Shown here: piece by piece, positions 47,613 to 58,189 of the stretch
How positions within the stretch are numbered: the first letter of the stretch is position 1
Layout: every line of letters begins with the position of its first letter
Source of the DNA: Agrostemma githago
Lineage: Eukaryota; Streptophyta; Magnoliopsida; Caryophyllales; Caryophyllaceae
Direction: 5' to 3'
Assembly: GCA_958450325.1 (NCBI GenBank)
Contig: OY288239.1
Coordinates: 43,358,311-43,422,310 of the forward strand
DNA length: 64,000 bases
The notes under the pieces: generated by a model
Databases searched by the model: none
What the model was told of the DNA's origin: nothing
What the model saw: the letters and a program-made list of their open reading frames with translations, nothing else
Program-made: the position numbers and the translations under genes

Positions 47613-50600
47613 CAATTACAGAGCCTTCATCTGCCTTTGCAGGAGTACGTAGAGCCACCTCAGGCGGAGTTGGATGAAGTCAACTTGGACAAGCAACATC
47701 CAGAGCTAAAAGTGTTAATCGGATCAGAATGCACAGGTAATATCCGCCAAAACCTCATTGAATTATTAAAAACTAACATGGATTGTTTTGCTTGGTCGCA
47801 TGATGATATGGTAGGTATAGATCCGAGCGTTATCACTCACAGGCTAAGCGTGGACCCAAGCTACAAACCAGTCCAGCAGAAGAGAAGGAAGTTTGCTCCA
47901 GAGAGAAATCAAGTCATAAATCAGGAGGTGGACAGTCTGCTGGCTGCTGGAAAAATCAGGGAGGTGAAGTACCCAGAGTGGTTATCTAACGTGGTGGTGG
48001 TCCCAAAGAAGAATGGCAAGTGGAGGGTGTGCGTCGATTTCACCGACTTAAACAAAGCATGCCCGAAAGATCCATTCCCCCTACCACATATAGATGCCAT
48101 GGTAGATGCTACAGCAGGCCACGAGATGCTAACCTTTCTTGATGCATGGAGTGGGTACAACCAGATCAAGATGCATCCAGCAGACCAGGAGAAAACAGCC
48201 TTCAGGTCTGAGAGAGGTATATATTGTTACAATGTAATGCCTTTTGGTCTGAAGAATGCAGGTTCCACCTACCAGAGACTAGTCAACAAGATGTTCAGGA
48301 GACAGATTGGGGACACTATGGAGGTATATATTGACGACATGGTCGTCAAGTCAAAGCAAGCTTCGCAACATACAACACACTTGAAGGATACCTTCAACAC
48401 CTTGAGGGAATACAAGATGAAGTTAAATCCTTCAAAGTGCACATTTGGAGTGTCATGTGGGAAGTTTCTGGGGTACATGGTGACCCAGAGGGGAATTAAA
48501 GCTAGCACAGAGCAGATCAAGGCCATCCTCCAGCTGGAATCCCCACAGAAGCCAAGGGACGTGCAAAGGCTGACTGGAAGAATTGCTGCTCTGAGCAGAT
48601 TTATCTCCAGGTCTTCAGATAGATGTCGGCTGTTCTATGATGTCCTGAAGAAGGCCCAAAGGTTTGATTGGACAGTAGAGCACGAGAAGGCGTTCAGCGA
48701 CCTGAAGCACTACCTCAGCACTCCACCTCTGCTGTCAAAACCAGAACCTGGAGAACCACTCTTCCTGTATTTATCAGTAACCGAGGTAGCAGTCAGCGCG
48801 GTATTAGTACGTGAGCACGAAGGAGCACAATGCCCAGTATATTATGTTAGTAAGTCTCTGCTTCCTGCAGAGACCAGGTACACATCCCTTGAGAAACTCA
48901 TACTTGCACTTCTTACGGCATCTTATAATCTTCGACCTTATTTTGAATCGCATGCTATTTCCGTAGTAACAAGTTATCCACTAAAAACTATTATGAGAAA
49001 ACCTGAGTTATCATGGAGAATGGCCAAGTGGTCTATACACTTGAGCGGCTTCGACCTAAAATTTGTCCCCAGAACAGCGATAAAATCCCAGGCGTTAGCA
49101 GACTTCGTATCCGACTTCAGCCCAGCACTGCAGACACAGGCAGAGAAAGATATCCTCCTCCTTGAGGAGGACAAAGGCGAACAGGTGTGGAAGCTAAATG
49201 TAGATGGCGCCTCCAACATGCGAGGATCTGGAGCAGGGTTAGTTCTGAAATCTCCTCAGGGGGATCTCATAGTCCAAGCAGTACGGTGCGAGTTCCGAAC
49301 AACAAACAACGAGGCAGAATATGAAGCTCTAATCTTGGGTCTCCAGCTGGCTCTAGACCTCAAAATCAAGCGCCTAGAGGCTTACAGCGATTCCCAGCTA
49401 ATAGTCAATCACATGAATGGTTCGTATGCAGCTAAGGACTCCAAGATGGTGTCTTACCTTGAAGTGGCAAAGGAGCTCTCCCTCAGGTTCGTAGCCTTCT
49501 CAATCAACCAAGTCCCTAGGGACCAGAACGTGGAAGCAGACGCCCTAGCCACCCTGGGGGCAACCTTCAAACCAGGCGTAGTTTCCACCATACCCATTGT
49601 CCATGTACTAGAGCCAGCAGTTTGGACAGGCACACAGGAGCACCAGATGCTGAGGCAGGAGGACAATTCACCAGACCAGGGATTGCAGTGGCTGCAGGAG
49701 GCAGGAGTCTGCAGCACCTCAGCAGAACAAGAAAGAATCCCAGACTGGAGAAAGACCTACCAAGAATGGCTGCAAAACGATATCCTGCCAGCAGACAAGA
49801 AGGAAGCCCGGAGTTTTAGAATGAAAGCGTCCAGGTACACCCTCATTGATGGTGTCATGTTCAAAAGATCAGCCGCTGGACCATACTTGAGGTGCCTAAG
49901 TCAGCAGGAGGCAGAGGTGGTTATGCATGACCTCCACAGTGGTGAGTGTGGAAATCATGCAGGGGGCAAGAGTCTATCCAACAAAGCACTCCGCCAAGGT
50001 TACTATTGGCCAACAATGCGCAAGGACGCGAGGGAATATGTTAAGAAATGTGACGCCTGCCAGAGACATGCACCGGTCAATCACCAGCCAGCAGAGCCGT
50101 TGCACCCAGTAATTTCTCCCTGGCCCTTCATGAAATGGGGGATGGATATTGTGGGCAAGCTACCGAGAGCCCCAGGAAACAAGGTTTTTATGTTGGCCAT
50201 GACTGACTACTTCTCCAAGTGGATAGAAGCAGAAGCATTCCCTCAGGTGACTGAGAAGCAGGTTATATCCTTCATAAAACGTAACATTATCTGCAGGTTT
50301 GGCATTCCTTCAGAGATCATCTGCGACAACGGATCCCAGTTTATTGGCAACAAGATGGAGGCCTACTGCGCCAGGTGGAATATCACACTAAGCAAGTCTA
50401 CCCCCAGAAACCCTCAGTCTAATGGTCAGGCGGAGTCTAGCAACAAAATTGTGATAGACAACCTGAAGAGAAGGCTGGAGGAGGCAGGGGGCAAATGGGC
50501 AGAAGAACTCCCCTTGGTGCTGTGGTCTAACAGAACTACACCCAAGGTGGCTACAGGACAAACACCTTTCAGTTTGGTCTTTGGTGCTGAGGCGGTCATC

Positions 50601-50981
50601 CCTTCAGAGGTGAGAGTGCCTACTCATAGATACAGATGCATAACCGAAGGCAGGAACCAGGTAGAGATGGCAAGCAGCTTGGATACTATAGATGAGCTCA
50701 GAACCGATGCTCAAATAAGGATGGCCTCCTACAGACAAACAGTCGCCAGAAGTTACAACAAGAATGTCAGAGTCAGAATCCTGCAGGAAGGAGACCTAGT
50801 CCTCAGAAAAGTCTTCCAGAACACCAGGAATCAACGAGCAGGAAAATTCGCTTACAATTGGGAAGGACCCTATCAAATAGAGAAAGTAGTTGGGAACGGA
50901 GCCTACCGACTTATGACCATGGAGGGGAAGATCATCCAAAAGCCATGGAACATCGTACACCTAAAGAAATACTTCTTCTGA
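47613..50981 (+). CDS. Retand-like pol: RT, RNase H, second RNase H, integrase
   Basis: Open for 1,122 codons and in frame with gag-protease across the TAG at 47610. There is no clear own ATG near the start, so expression as a gag-pol fusion is likely. RT: KKNGKWRVCVDFTDLNKACP, GLKNAGSTYQRLV and VYIDDMVVKSK (catalytic DD). Ty3 RNase H: FLYLSVTEVAVSAVL, YTSLEKLILAL. Second RNase H from about codon 520: LNVDGASNMRGSGAGLVL, NNEAEYEALILGL, YSDSQLIVNH. Integrase: H(x)n-KKCDACQRHAP zinc site, GMDIVG, ICDNGSQF and NGQAESSNK (D,D,E complete), and a GDLVLRKVF / NWEGPYQIEKV C-terminus. No frameshift or stop is visible, so enzymatic domains look intact. Confidence 0.93.
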   Translation, partial: QLQSLHLPLQEYVEPPQAELDEVNLDKQHPELKVLIGSECTGNIRQNLIELLKTNMDCFAWSHDDMVGIDPSVITHRLSVDPSYKPVQQKRRKFAPERNQVINQEVDSLLAAGKIREVKYPEWLSNVVVVPKKNGKWRVCVDFTDLNKACPKDPFPLPHIDAMVDATAGHEMLTFLDAWSGYNQIKMHPADQEKTAFRSERGIYCYNVMPFGLKNAGSTYQRLVNKMFRRQIGDTMEVYIDDMVVKSKQASQHTTHLKDTFNTLREYKMKLNPSKCTFGVSCGKFLGYMVTQRGIKASTEQIKAILQLESPQKPRDVQRLTGRIAALSRFISRSSDRCRLFYDVLKKAQRFDWTVEHEKAFSDLKHYLSTPPLLSKPEPGEPLFLYLSVTEVAVSAVLVREHEGAQCPVYYVSKSLLPAETRYTSLEKLILALLTASYNLRPYFESHAISVVTSYPLKTIMRKPELSWRMAKWSIHLSGFDLKFVPRTAIKSQALADFVSDFSPALQTQAEKDILLLEEDKGEQVWKLNVDGASNMRGSGAGLVLKSPQGDLIVQAVRCEFRTTNNEAEYEALILGLQLALDLKIKRLEAYSDSQLIVNHMNGSYAAKDSKMVSYLEVAKELSLRFVAFSINQVPRDQNVEADALATLGATFKPGVVSTIPIVHVLEPAVWTGTQEHQMLRQEDNSPDQGLQWLQEAGVCSTSAEQERIPDWRKTYQEWLQNDILPADKKEARSFRMKASRYTLIDGVMFKRSAAGPYLRCLSQQEAEVVMHDLHSGECGNHAGGKSLSNKALRQGYYWPTMRKDAREYVKKCDACQRHAPVNHQPAEPLHPVISPWPFMKWGMDIVGKLPRAPGNKVFMLAMTDYFSKWIEAEAFPQVTEKQVISFIKRNIICRFGIPSEIICDNGSQFIGNKMEAYCARWNITLSKSTPRNPQSNGQAESSNKIVIDNLKRRLEEAGGKWAEELPLVLWSNRTTPKVATGQTPFSLVFGAEAVIPSEVRVPTHRYRCITEGRNQVEMASSLDTIDELRTDAQIRMASYRQTVARSYNKNVRVRILQEGDLVLRKVFQNTRNQRAGKFAYNWEGPYQIEKVVGNGAYRLMTMEGKIIQKPWNIVHLKKYFF

Positions 50982-50983
50982 GT

Positions 50984-51049
50984 GGGCCACAGCCGCCAGC
51001 AATCTGGGCCACTGCCGCCAGAAACATGGGCTACAGCCGCCAGAAACGT
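50984..51049 (+). repeat. 22-bp tandem repeat after pol (three units)
   Basis: Three units of the form GGGC(C/T)ACAGCCGCCAGAAAC follow directly after the pol stop. Confidence 0.9.
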
Positions 51050-52500
51050 GGCATCTATTCTGCCAGGTGCACCTCCACCAGAACCCAGGTTTAATCTTTT
51101 CAAACCTCGCAAACACGTATTTAAATTTTCCTATCATTCTTCTGTTTTCTTTTCTTTCTTTTAGCAAAATTCAAATTTTTTCCCGCATAATTAAATCAGA
51201 TAAAATTTTGATTTCCTTTTTACATGGGTCGACAAAATTCAATTTTCTTTGGCATTAAGGTTTGATTTTCTTATTGCGTACATTTTCGAAATTTAATTTT
51301 CTCTTTCCATATATTTTCGAAATTCGATTTTTTGCTTCCACATATGTCTTCAAATATTGTGTTCCCTATCTTTGCCAATATTTTGTCAGTTTTCTCAAAC
51401 TAAGTGCTGGTGACTAATCTGGTGGAGTGTACAATTTCTACAGAGGGCGTGCGTCTGTGACTAAGTGCCTATAACCGGGACATTACAGTCTCCTGCGCCA
51501 CTTAGCACCCACGCAATGCGTGGCACCTCCGACTGAGTGGGCGAACTAAACCCCAGGCCACCACTATATCAAAGGTCGACCATACAAACATAAGGCATGC
51601 ATACAACAGAAGGTAGTTAGACAAAACTACAACAAACGATTACAATCAGACGCAAACAATCATGATCCAAAGCAAACATTTACGACCTTCTGCTACGGCA
51701 CGAAATGCCACAAAATACTAACACACGTCGCTCCCCTGAGCAAAGGTGAAGTCATTACAGAATTTTTTGCAAACACTAACAAATCGGAAGTTCATGCCAT
51801 GCAAGATTCACAAGCCGAAAACAAAGGAGGAGTAACATCACTCCAGCACAACTTGGTCCACAGACCGAACATTTTCCTCTGGTGGAGGCAGAACTATAGC
51901 AGGTTCTCCTGCAGAAACCTGGGTCTCTGATGAACAACAACAGAATCTCCCCCAGGGTCATCAAGACATCCTGCTGGTCCACGCTCTCTTGCCCATCAGC
52001 CTCCTGATCAGCAATGAGAAATCAGCGGACTCCATCAGATCCTCCGCCTCCACATCAGAAAGAGCATCCAGGTCAGGCGCCACAGGAAATTCCTCATCCA
52101 GTCACTTCTTCTCTACAACCAGATTCCTCCGCCAACAATCTGCGAACCAAGTCCAACTCCTTCAGAGAACCTTCTTCTAGCACAGACCTGGGACCAGGAA
52201 GTAGCATATGATCCAGGAAAGTCATATCCTCTGCAGACTTACCAAAGCCTTCAGGAAATTTGAGCGCCACTTCAGCAGAAACCTCATCAACGGATCTGGG
52301 GGCAGAATAAGAGGTAGACTTATAAAGGTCTGCCACCAGAGGTCCACTCTCTGCAGGAGTAATTTCTAAGAGAGGGGACAGATCACGCCTTCTTCTAGAA
52401 CCAGCAAGCTAAGGCCAGCAGAAGCAGAGCCGACTGCCTACAATGGAGGCAAACGGAAATTCCCGCCTAAGATGAGCTTAGTCGGAAATTTGGGGTCATT
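51050..52500. other. Region between Retand-like pol and 3' LTR
   Basis: About 1.45 kb. The first part (51100-51400) is T-rich. The stretch 51770-52440 has codon-like structure on the minus strand (see 52094-52400). No sense gene is visible. Confidence 0.6.
52094..52400 (-). pseudogene. Antisense coding remnant between pol and 3' LTR
   Basis: The minus strand is open over at least 81 codons (52336-52094), and in the same frame further upstream as LLEITPAESGPLVADLYKST. It reads SAPRSVDEVSAEVALKFPEG and SVLEEGSLKELDLVRRLLAE, with normal-looking composition. After a break it continues as SDVEAEDLMESADFSLLI near 52040. I recognise no domain. Its position and orientation match the antisense PMD-like gene of the Ogre-like element at 26976-28688, which suggests a decayed extra ORF of the Tat type. 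Chance cannot be excluded. Confidence 0.4.
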
Positions 52501-53384
52501 TGTTCGGGCCAAAAATTTGCACCTTCGGAATACCACGTGGCAAAATACGAGTGGACGGTCAAAAGGTCAGAAGTCAAAAGTCAACAACGTAAGGGTCCAC
52601 GGTTCACGGATGAAAAGTCAAAGTCGAAGATTAAAAGATGGAAGTCAAAAATAGTCAAAGACCGTCAAGTCAAGCAAACCCGGGGTAATATAAGATGACG
52701 GGTTGAACAAAACATAAGAGTAAACAAACCATGGGCCACTTAAATCAAACAGGCCCAACGAACAAGAAAAGGGACTCAGCCCATATAAAGAGGAGGAAGC
52801 AACAGTTGTTGCACCTACAGAGGAGGAAACCCTCCTGAAGACCAGGAGATAAATGAGGAGAGGAATATAACTGCTGAGGAGGATGCAACGGCTAAGGGAG
52901 GATTAAATACCAAGATCTTAAGCAATGAAAGAGAAGATTGAGGATTTGACCGTAACTGCCATAACGGTCCTGGAGCATTGAAGAGCAATTATGGCTCCAC
53001 ATTAAAGAGCAATAAAGAGGGGAATCCTAAGGAGGGAGACCACATATAAAAGGAGGAGGAGGAAGAAGGAAGGGGGTATCTCAGCACACCAACTCCAACA
53101 CACACAACACCAAAACTCTAGCAATTATCTATAGATAAAACATTCCTATTTGTATTCTCTTCTTCATCCTTTTTCCGTTCATAGTGAAACTTTGGTGGGA
53201 TTCCGACTCCCCCCGCGGTTTTTCCCACATCGGGTTTCCGCGTCACCAAACTTTGTGTGTCGTTATTTTCTTTCGTTGTTCCTCGTTCTCTAGTTTTATC
53301 TCGATTTCACCGACCTGTAGTTATAGGACGATTGCTTTGACCCGTAACTTAAATCGTAGACCCGGTAAATTTTTTACCAAAACA
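52501..53384 (+). repeat. 3' LTR of the Retand-like element (884 bp)
   Basis: It is equal in length to the 5' LTR, with about eight substitutions. The preceding GGAAATTTGGGGTCATT is the probable polypurine tract. Confidence 0.95.
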
Positions 53385-53389
53385 GTAAG

Positions 53390-53627
53390 GTTAGGATTGA
53401 CAGACCCAAATGGATTAATGGGCAATTAATTCTCGAAATATTATCACATTTACATTTTATAGAGTATCGGTTTATTAGAACTCAACAATAAAACCGTTTT
53501 TTCAATTATCGTTACGCCTCAGATTTCAAACAGTTAATTAGTTTAATTACTGACTTAATACAATTTAATAAACATAATTAACAAATACGAGTAATACGCA
53601 AATTAAATCCTGATTAATCTGCAACAA
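53390..53627. other. AT-rich flank
   Basis: Sequence between the Retand-like element and the hairpin MITE. Nothing recognisable. Confidence 0.5.
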
Positions 53628-53863
53628 GTAGACAATCAAGATTTATCATACAAATCGATGCAAATTAAAAGAAAAAAAATCCGGAAATGAGTCGGGTCAA
53701 TTGGGTTTTTCGACCCACCCATGGGTGAGTAAAAAAATCCACTCGACTGGCCCATCGGCGGGTCGAGTGGTTTTGGGTGAGTCGAAAATGCCACTCGACC
53801 CGACCCATTTCCGGATTTTTTTTTTTAATTTTCATCGATTTGTATGATAAATCTTTATTGTCG
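53628..53863. repeat. Hairpin (foldback) MITE-like inverted repeat, about 236 bp
   Basis: The left arm GACAATCAAGATTTATCATA through AAATCCGGAAATGAGTCGGG is inverted at 53800-53863 (CCGACCCATTTCCGG ... TATGATAAATCTTTATTGTC). The centre has further short palindromes (CTCGACTGGCCCATC / GGGTCGAG). Arms are about 65 bases with few mismatches. I could not find a clear target duplication. Confidence 0.8.
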
Positions 53864-54070
53864 ACCCATTATTCGATTTCATTCGATGAATGTCATATAC
53901 GGCAAAACAGAGATTCATAAGTCGACCTAAACCGATAATCTATCCCGATATACGATATGAATCGATTTAATTGCGTAAATAAGTAAAAGTCGCGAAAAAA
54001 ATCGAAGAATCCTATAAACTTTTCATTTTGAATGAATATATTATTAACATGCTTGGATTATAGATACAAG

Positions 54071-54150
54071 AAGACTAGTATAAATATATGATTTTGAAGA
54101 ATAGTATAAATATATGATTTTGAAGAATAGTATAAATATATTACAAGGAT
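54071..54150 (+). repeat. AT-rich minisatellite
   Basis: About three tandem units of TAGTATAAATATATGATTTT plus GAAGAA (26 bp). Scattered partial copies (GAATAGTATAAATATAT) continue to about 54260. Confidence 0.85.
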
Positions 54151-54506
54151 GATTTTGAATGAATCCACACAATCGATATATGACATATTACAATCGAAAT
54201 GAATAGTATAAATATATGACATAAATCCACACAATCGAAGAATAGTATAAATATATAATTTTGAATGAATATACCAAATAGTGTAAATGTTTGAATGATT
54301 TGCATTAACAATTCAACATGCAATATATAGGACTAGAGCCTAGGATTTAGTTATTACAATTACTTGATACTGATTGATGCTAATTAAAAGAATCAAGGAG
54401 ATTAGTTAACATATTTACTTGATACTAGTTGATACACAAAATATACACAATATACTGATGAATGAGGACGTCAATGTATTTGGTCGCCTTTCTGGTTGAT
54501 AGAATA

Positions 54507-55733
54507 GGGCCAAATAACCAAATTGATAAAAAAAAAGTGGTTCAAAGGTGACGGATTGGTAAAAGAAGTATCGTCGGCGCCGAATTGGTAAAAAAAAAGT
54601 GGCACCCAAGTGACGAATAAGTAAAAAAAATGTCACCGGTGCCAAATAGGTAAAAAAAATGGTACCAAAGTGACAAATTGGTAAAAAAAAATATGATCGT
54701 GTTACGGATAAAAAAATTAACCGATGCAAGATATTGATAAAAAACGTAATCGGTGTCAAATTGTTACGGATTAAAAAAAATTAATCGATGCGACACTATT
54801 TAGAAATTAATGTTTATAAAATAAATTACTTGACATTTTGGGTCGGTTTAGATTTTTTCAAAGTGTGCAAATATTGTCACATAGGTCCGTGTTTACGGTT
54901 CTTACGATATGGTGTAAAAAATTTAGACATGTCGAAACTCAATCCACGATCCATTTGACTCGAACCCGAAAAGACTCATTAATCTAGGATCGAAATCTGA
55001 CTCGACCCATATTGTAACCCGACCAATTTAACAGATCTAAAATCTTCTAATAAAAAAAAATCTGTACGGTGACAAAAAAACAAAAACAAATTTTCGTCTA
55101 TTCTACATTATCATAGCTCATACAACTCTAAATAAGTCAACATCACAATCAAATGAGTCATCTAGACGAAAAATTGTTTTTGTTTTTTTTTTCACCGCAC
55201 GGAATTTTTTTGATGAGAAGATTTTAGATCCGTTAAATTAGTCGGGTTACATTATGGGTCGAGTCGGATTTTGATCCTAGATTAATGGGTCTTTTTGAGT
55301 TCGAGTCAAATGGATCGTGGATCGAGTTTCGACATGTCTAGATTTTTTACATCATATCGTGAGAACCGTAAACACGGACTTTTGTGACAATAATATCGGC
55401 ACACTTTGAAAAAAAATCTAAACCGACCCAAAACGTTAGGTAATTTATTTTACGAACATTAATTTCTAAATAGTGTCGCATCGAATAATTTTTTTTAATC
55501 CGTAACAATTTGGCACCGATTACGTTTTTTACCAATTTCTTGCATCGGTTAATTTTCTTAAATCCGTAACACGATTATATATTTTTTACCAATTCGCCAC
55601 TTCGGTACCACTTTTTTACCTATTTGACACCAACGACATTTTTTTTACCAATTCGTCGCTTCGGTACCACTTTTTTTTTTACCTATTTGCCACTTTGAGC
55701 CACTTTTTTTTTTACCAATTTGGTTATTTGGCC
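54507..55733. mobile_element. Mutator-like foldback element, 1.23 kb, with 9-bp target duplication
   Basis: Long terminal inverted repeats of nearly 600 bp (54507 to about 55101 and about 55163 to 55733) surround a loop of about 60 bp. The ends are GGGCCAAATAACCAAATTG and its inverse AATTTGGTTATTTGGCC. GATAGAATA flanks both sides (54498-54506 and 55734-55742), a 9-bp target duplication as for Mutator-like elements. The outer arms contain tandem, about 25-bp blocks of the form CCAAATTGGTAAAAAAAAGTG. No coding capacity; short ORFs rich in Phe/Lys are composition artefacts. Confidence 0.88.
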
Positions 55734-55742
55734 GATAGAATA

Positions 55743-56640
55743 TATTACCAAGATGATAAGAATCATCAATTTCCTATAAAGCAAAGATAACATGCCTGCT
55801 ATAAATAAATTACAATGTGAAAGAATATAGGTAAACAATAGATAATGGAAGATAGGATGCATCTGGACAGGATATGTGAATCAGGGAGAATGATTCTTAA
55901 CAAATACGTCCAATTGTAGCATGATCGATCGATTAACCCCGCTTGTGGAAGTGTAAAACTCGTTCCTCAAGGTTAGTGAAATAAGAAACCCAATATTTTA
56001 GAAAATTGATTTATAATACTCGATTTGTAATTTTGATTTTCTAGAGAGATGAAACAGAAATAAATAATGAAATGCTTTTGGAGTTTCTATAATAAGTTGT
56101 GGCTTTTAATGAGAATGATTGTGTGGATTTATGTCGAGTTTTTTAAACGGTTTTTAAAAAAATGTTTCCTTTGAGACGAGTTTCAAAATAAAATACCAAA
56201 CAAGTTTTTTAAAATATGAAGCAAAAAAAACCACGTAATACGTGTCAATTAAAACACGGTTTCCAAAAAATTCGATTTGGTGGAGTCGGTTTCAAAATTA
56301 GAAATCGTGAATATTACCGACTTCATGAATCGAAAATATTAGAAACAAAAAATAAAAAATAAAATCTATTGAAGGGCAAAGTCGTCATTTTACGTAATTA
56401 ACGGCGACGGTAAAAAGTAAAGCGTCGACGACAATGTCACAAAGAGTAGCCCCCATTTATGCAATGGATCTTGCTAATCATCAATATATATAATTAAAGG
56501 AGACTTTTTTTAAATTTTAAAATCAATATTAACTATATAATTATTATTTTATTTCCGGGTTTTGGATAAATATGAGGTTAGAAGTAGACTTCTTAATTCT
56601 AACCTAAGACGGATTTTGAGTGAAAGTAGAATTCTTTTTA
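55743..56640. other. AT-rich unannotated DNA
   Basis: About 900 bases. I see no ORF, RNA gene or repeat that I can name. Confidence 0.5.
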
Positions 56641-58006
56641 TAAACAACACAAGTCTACTAATTACTAATTACTAATTACATTACAATAATTACTATACGC
56701 AACACGGGTAATATGTCATATTATATATAACAATAACAATAATGCATGAGCTTAAACTTGATTGATTATGTAACACGTAAAGATGATTATCATTATATTG
56801 AGTATATATTATTGTTGATTATTATTAGTAATAGTATAAAATACTCTATAAATTTTGATTGAAAGTAGAATTCGTACTTCTAACTTTATATGACGGATTT
56901 TTTAATGTACATAATTTTTTAAAATAAATTTAAACATGTTGGGTCAAAATACTGAATACGTACGGGTCGGTTTAATTACGGGTCCTGTTATATGGTCCGA
57001 AACGGGTATGGTCAGAATACGGATAGTTTCGAATGTCGATTTTTTACATCTTTTTATTTAATTTAATAGTACTTCGTATTATTTTTATACTCCTTAATTA
57101 TGATGTTATATTTCAATTATTTAAACAAATATTCATCGCACATACTTTATATTTCAATAAATTTTTTAAATTCTTTTATAAATAAAAGATAAAAAATTAA
57201 GTGAATATTAGTTTATATTTTTAATTAAAATATCGAGTCATAGTTCAAGATTTAAAGATCTTGACTCTTGACTTACGAAAAAACAAGTTGGGCATGTCGG
57301 GTCAGGTTTTGTCTTATAGTAATAAACAACACAAGTCTACTAATTACTAATTACATTACAATAATTACTATACGCAACACGGGTAATATGTCATATTATA
57401 TATAACAATAACAATAATGCATGAGCTTAAAATTGATTGATTATGTAACACGTAAAAATGATTATCATTATATTGAGTATATTGACTATTATTGATTATT
57501 ATTAGTAATAGTATAAAATACTCCATTATAAATTTTGATTGAAAGTAGAATTCGTACTTCTAACTTTATAAGACGGATTTTTTTAATGTACATAATTATT
57601 TAAAATAAATTTAAACATGTCGGGTCAAAATATTGAGTACGTACGGGTCGGTTTAATTACGGGTCGTGTTATATGGGTCCGAAACGGGTTATGGTCTGAA
57701 TACGGATAGTTTCGAATGTCGATTTTTTACCTCTTTTTATTTATTTTAATAGTACTTCGTATTATTTTTATACTCCTTAATTATGATGTTATATTTCAAT
57801 TATTTAAACTAATATTCATCGCACAGAATTTATATTTCAATAAATTTTTGAAATTCTTTTATAATTAAAAGATAAAAAATTAAGTGAATATTAGTTTATA
57901 TTTTTAATTAAAATATCGAGTCATAGTTCAAGATTTAAAGATCTTGACTCTTGACCTACGAAAAAACGAGTTGGACAAGTCGGGTCAGGTTTTGTCTTAT
58001 AGTAAT
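56641..58006 (+). repeat. Direct tandem duplication, two units of about 683 bp
   Basis: Units are 56641-57323 and 57324-58006. Both start AAACAACACAAGTCTAC and end CAGGTTTTGTCTTATAGTAAT. Differences are few: small indels such as an extra CTAATTA in the first unit, and scattered substitutions. No coding capacity. A third, partial motif (GAAAGTAGAATTC) occurs just upstream near 56620. Confidence 0.92.
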
Positions 58007-58189
58007 GTTGAGTATTATTTAACACGAGAGCACAACTTTTGTCTCATATGTGCAACTGTACAAGAGAGTAAGTTACTAAAAATGCTAGATGATTTAAGTT
58101 AAGATTAGACATAAAATTATATTCAAATAAAAGGATAATAAAAGGATGATATAGTGCATGTGATGAGAGAAAAATACTAATTAATATTT

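Larger units (their letters stand above)
44002..53384 (+). mobile_element. Retand-like (Ty3/gypsy, Tat lineage) retrotransposon, full length
   Basis: Two 884-bp LTRs (44002-44885 and 52501-53384) have TG...CA ends and a 5-bp target duplication GTAAG at 43997-44001 and 53385-53389. PBS, gag, protease, RT, two RNase H domains and integrase are in order, then 1.5 kb before the 3' LTR. By eye the LTRs differ at about eight positions in 884, so insertion is recent. Only one clear nonsense change (45981) plus a UAG between protease and RT interrupts a single reading frame from 44961 to 50981. It is the least damaged element in the window. Confidence 0.95.

Noticed and set aside
54415..54759. Phe-rich 114-codon minus ORF resembling a membrane protein
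   Set aside because: It is the translation of the A/T-rich tandem blocks in the foldback arm.
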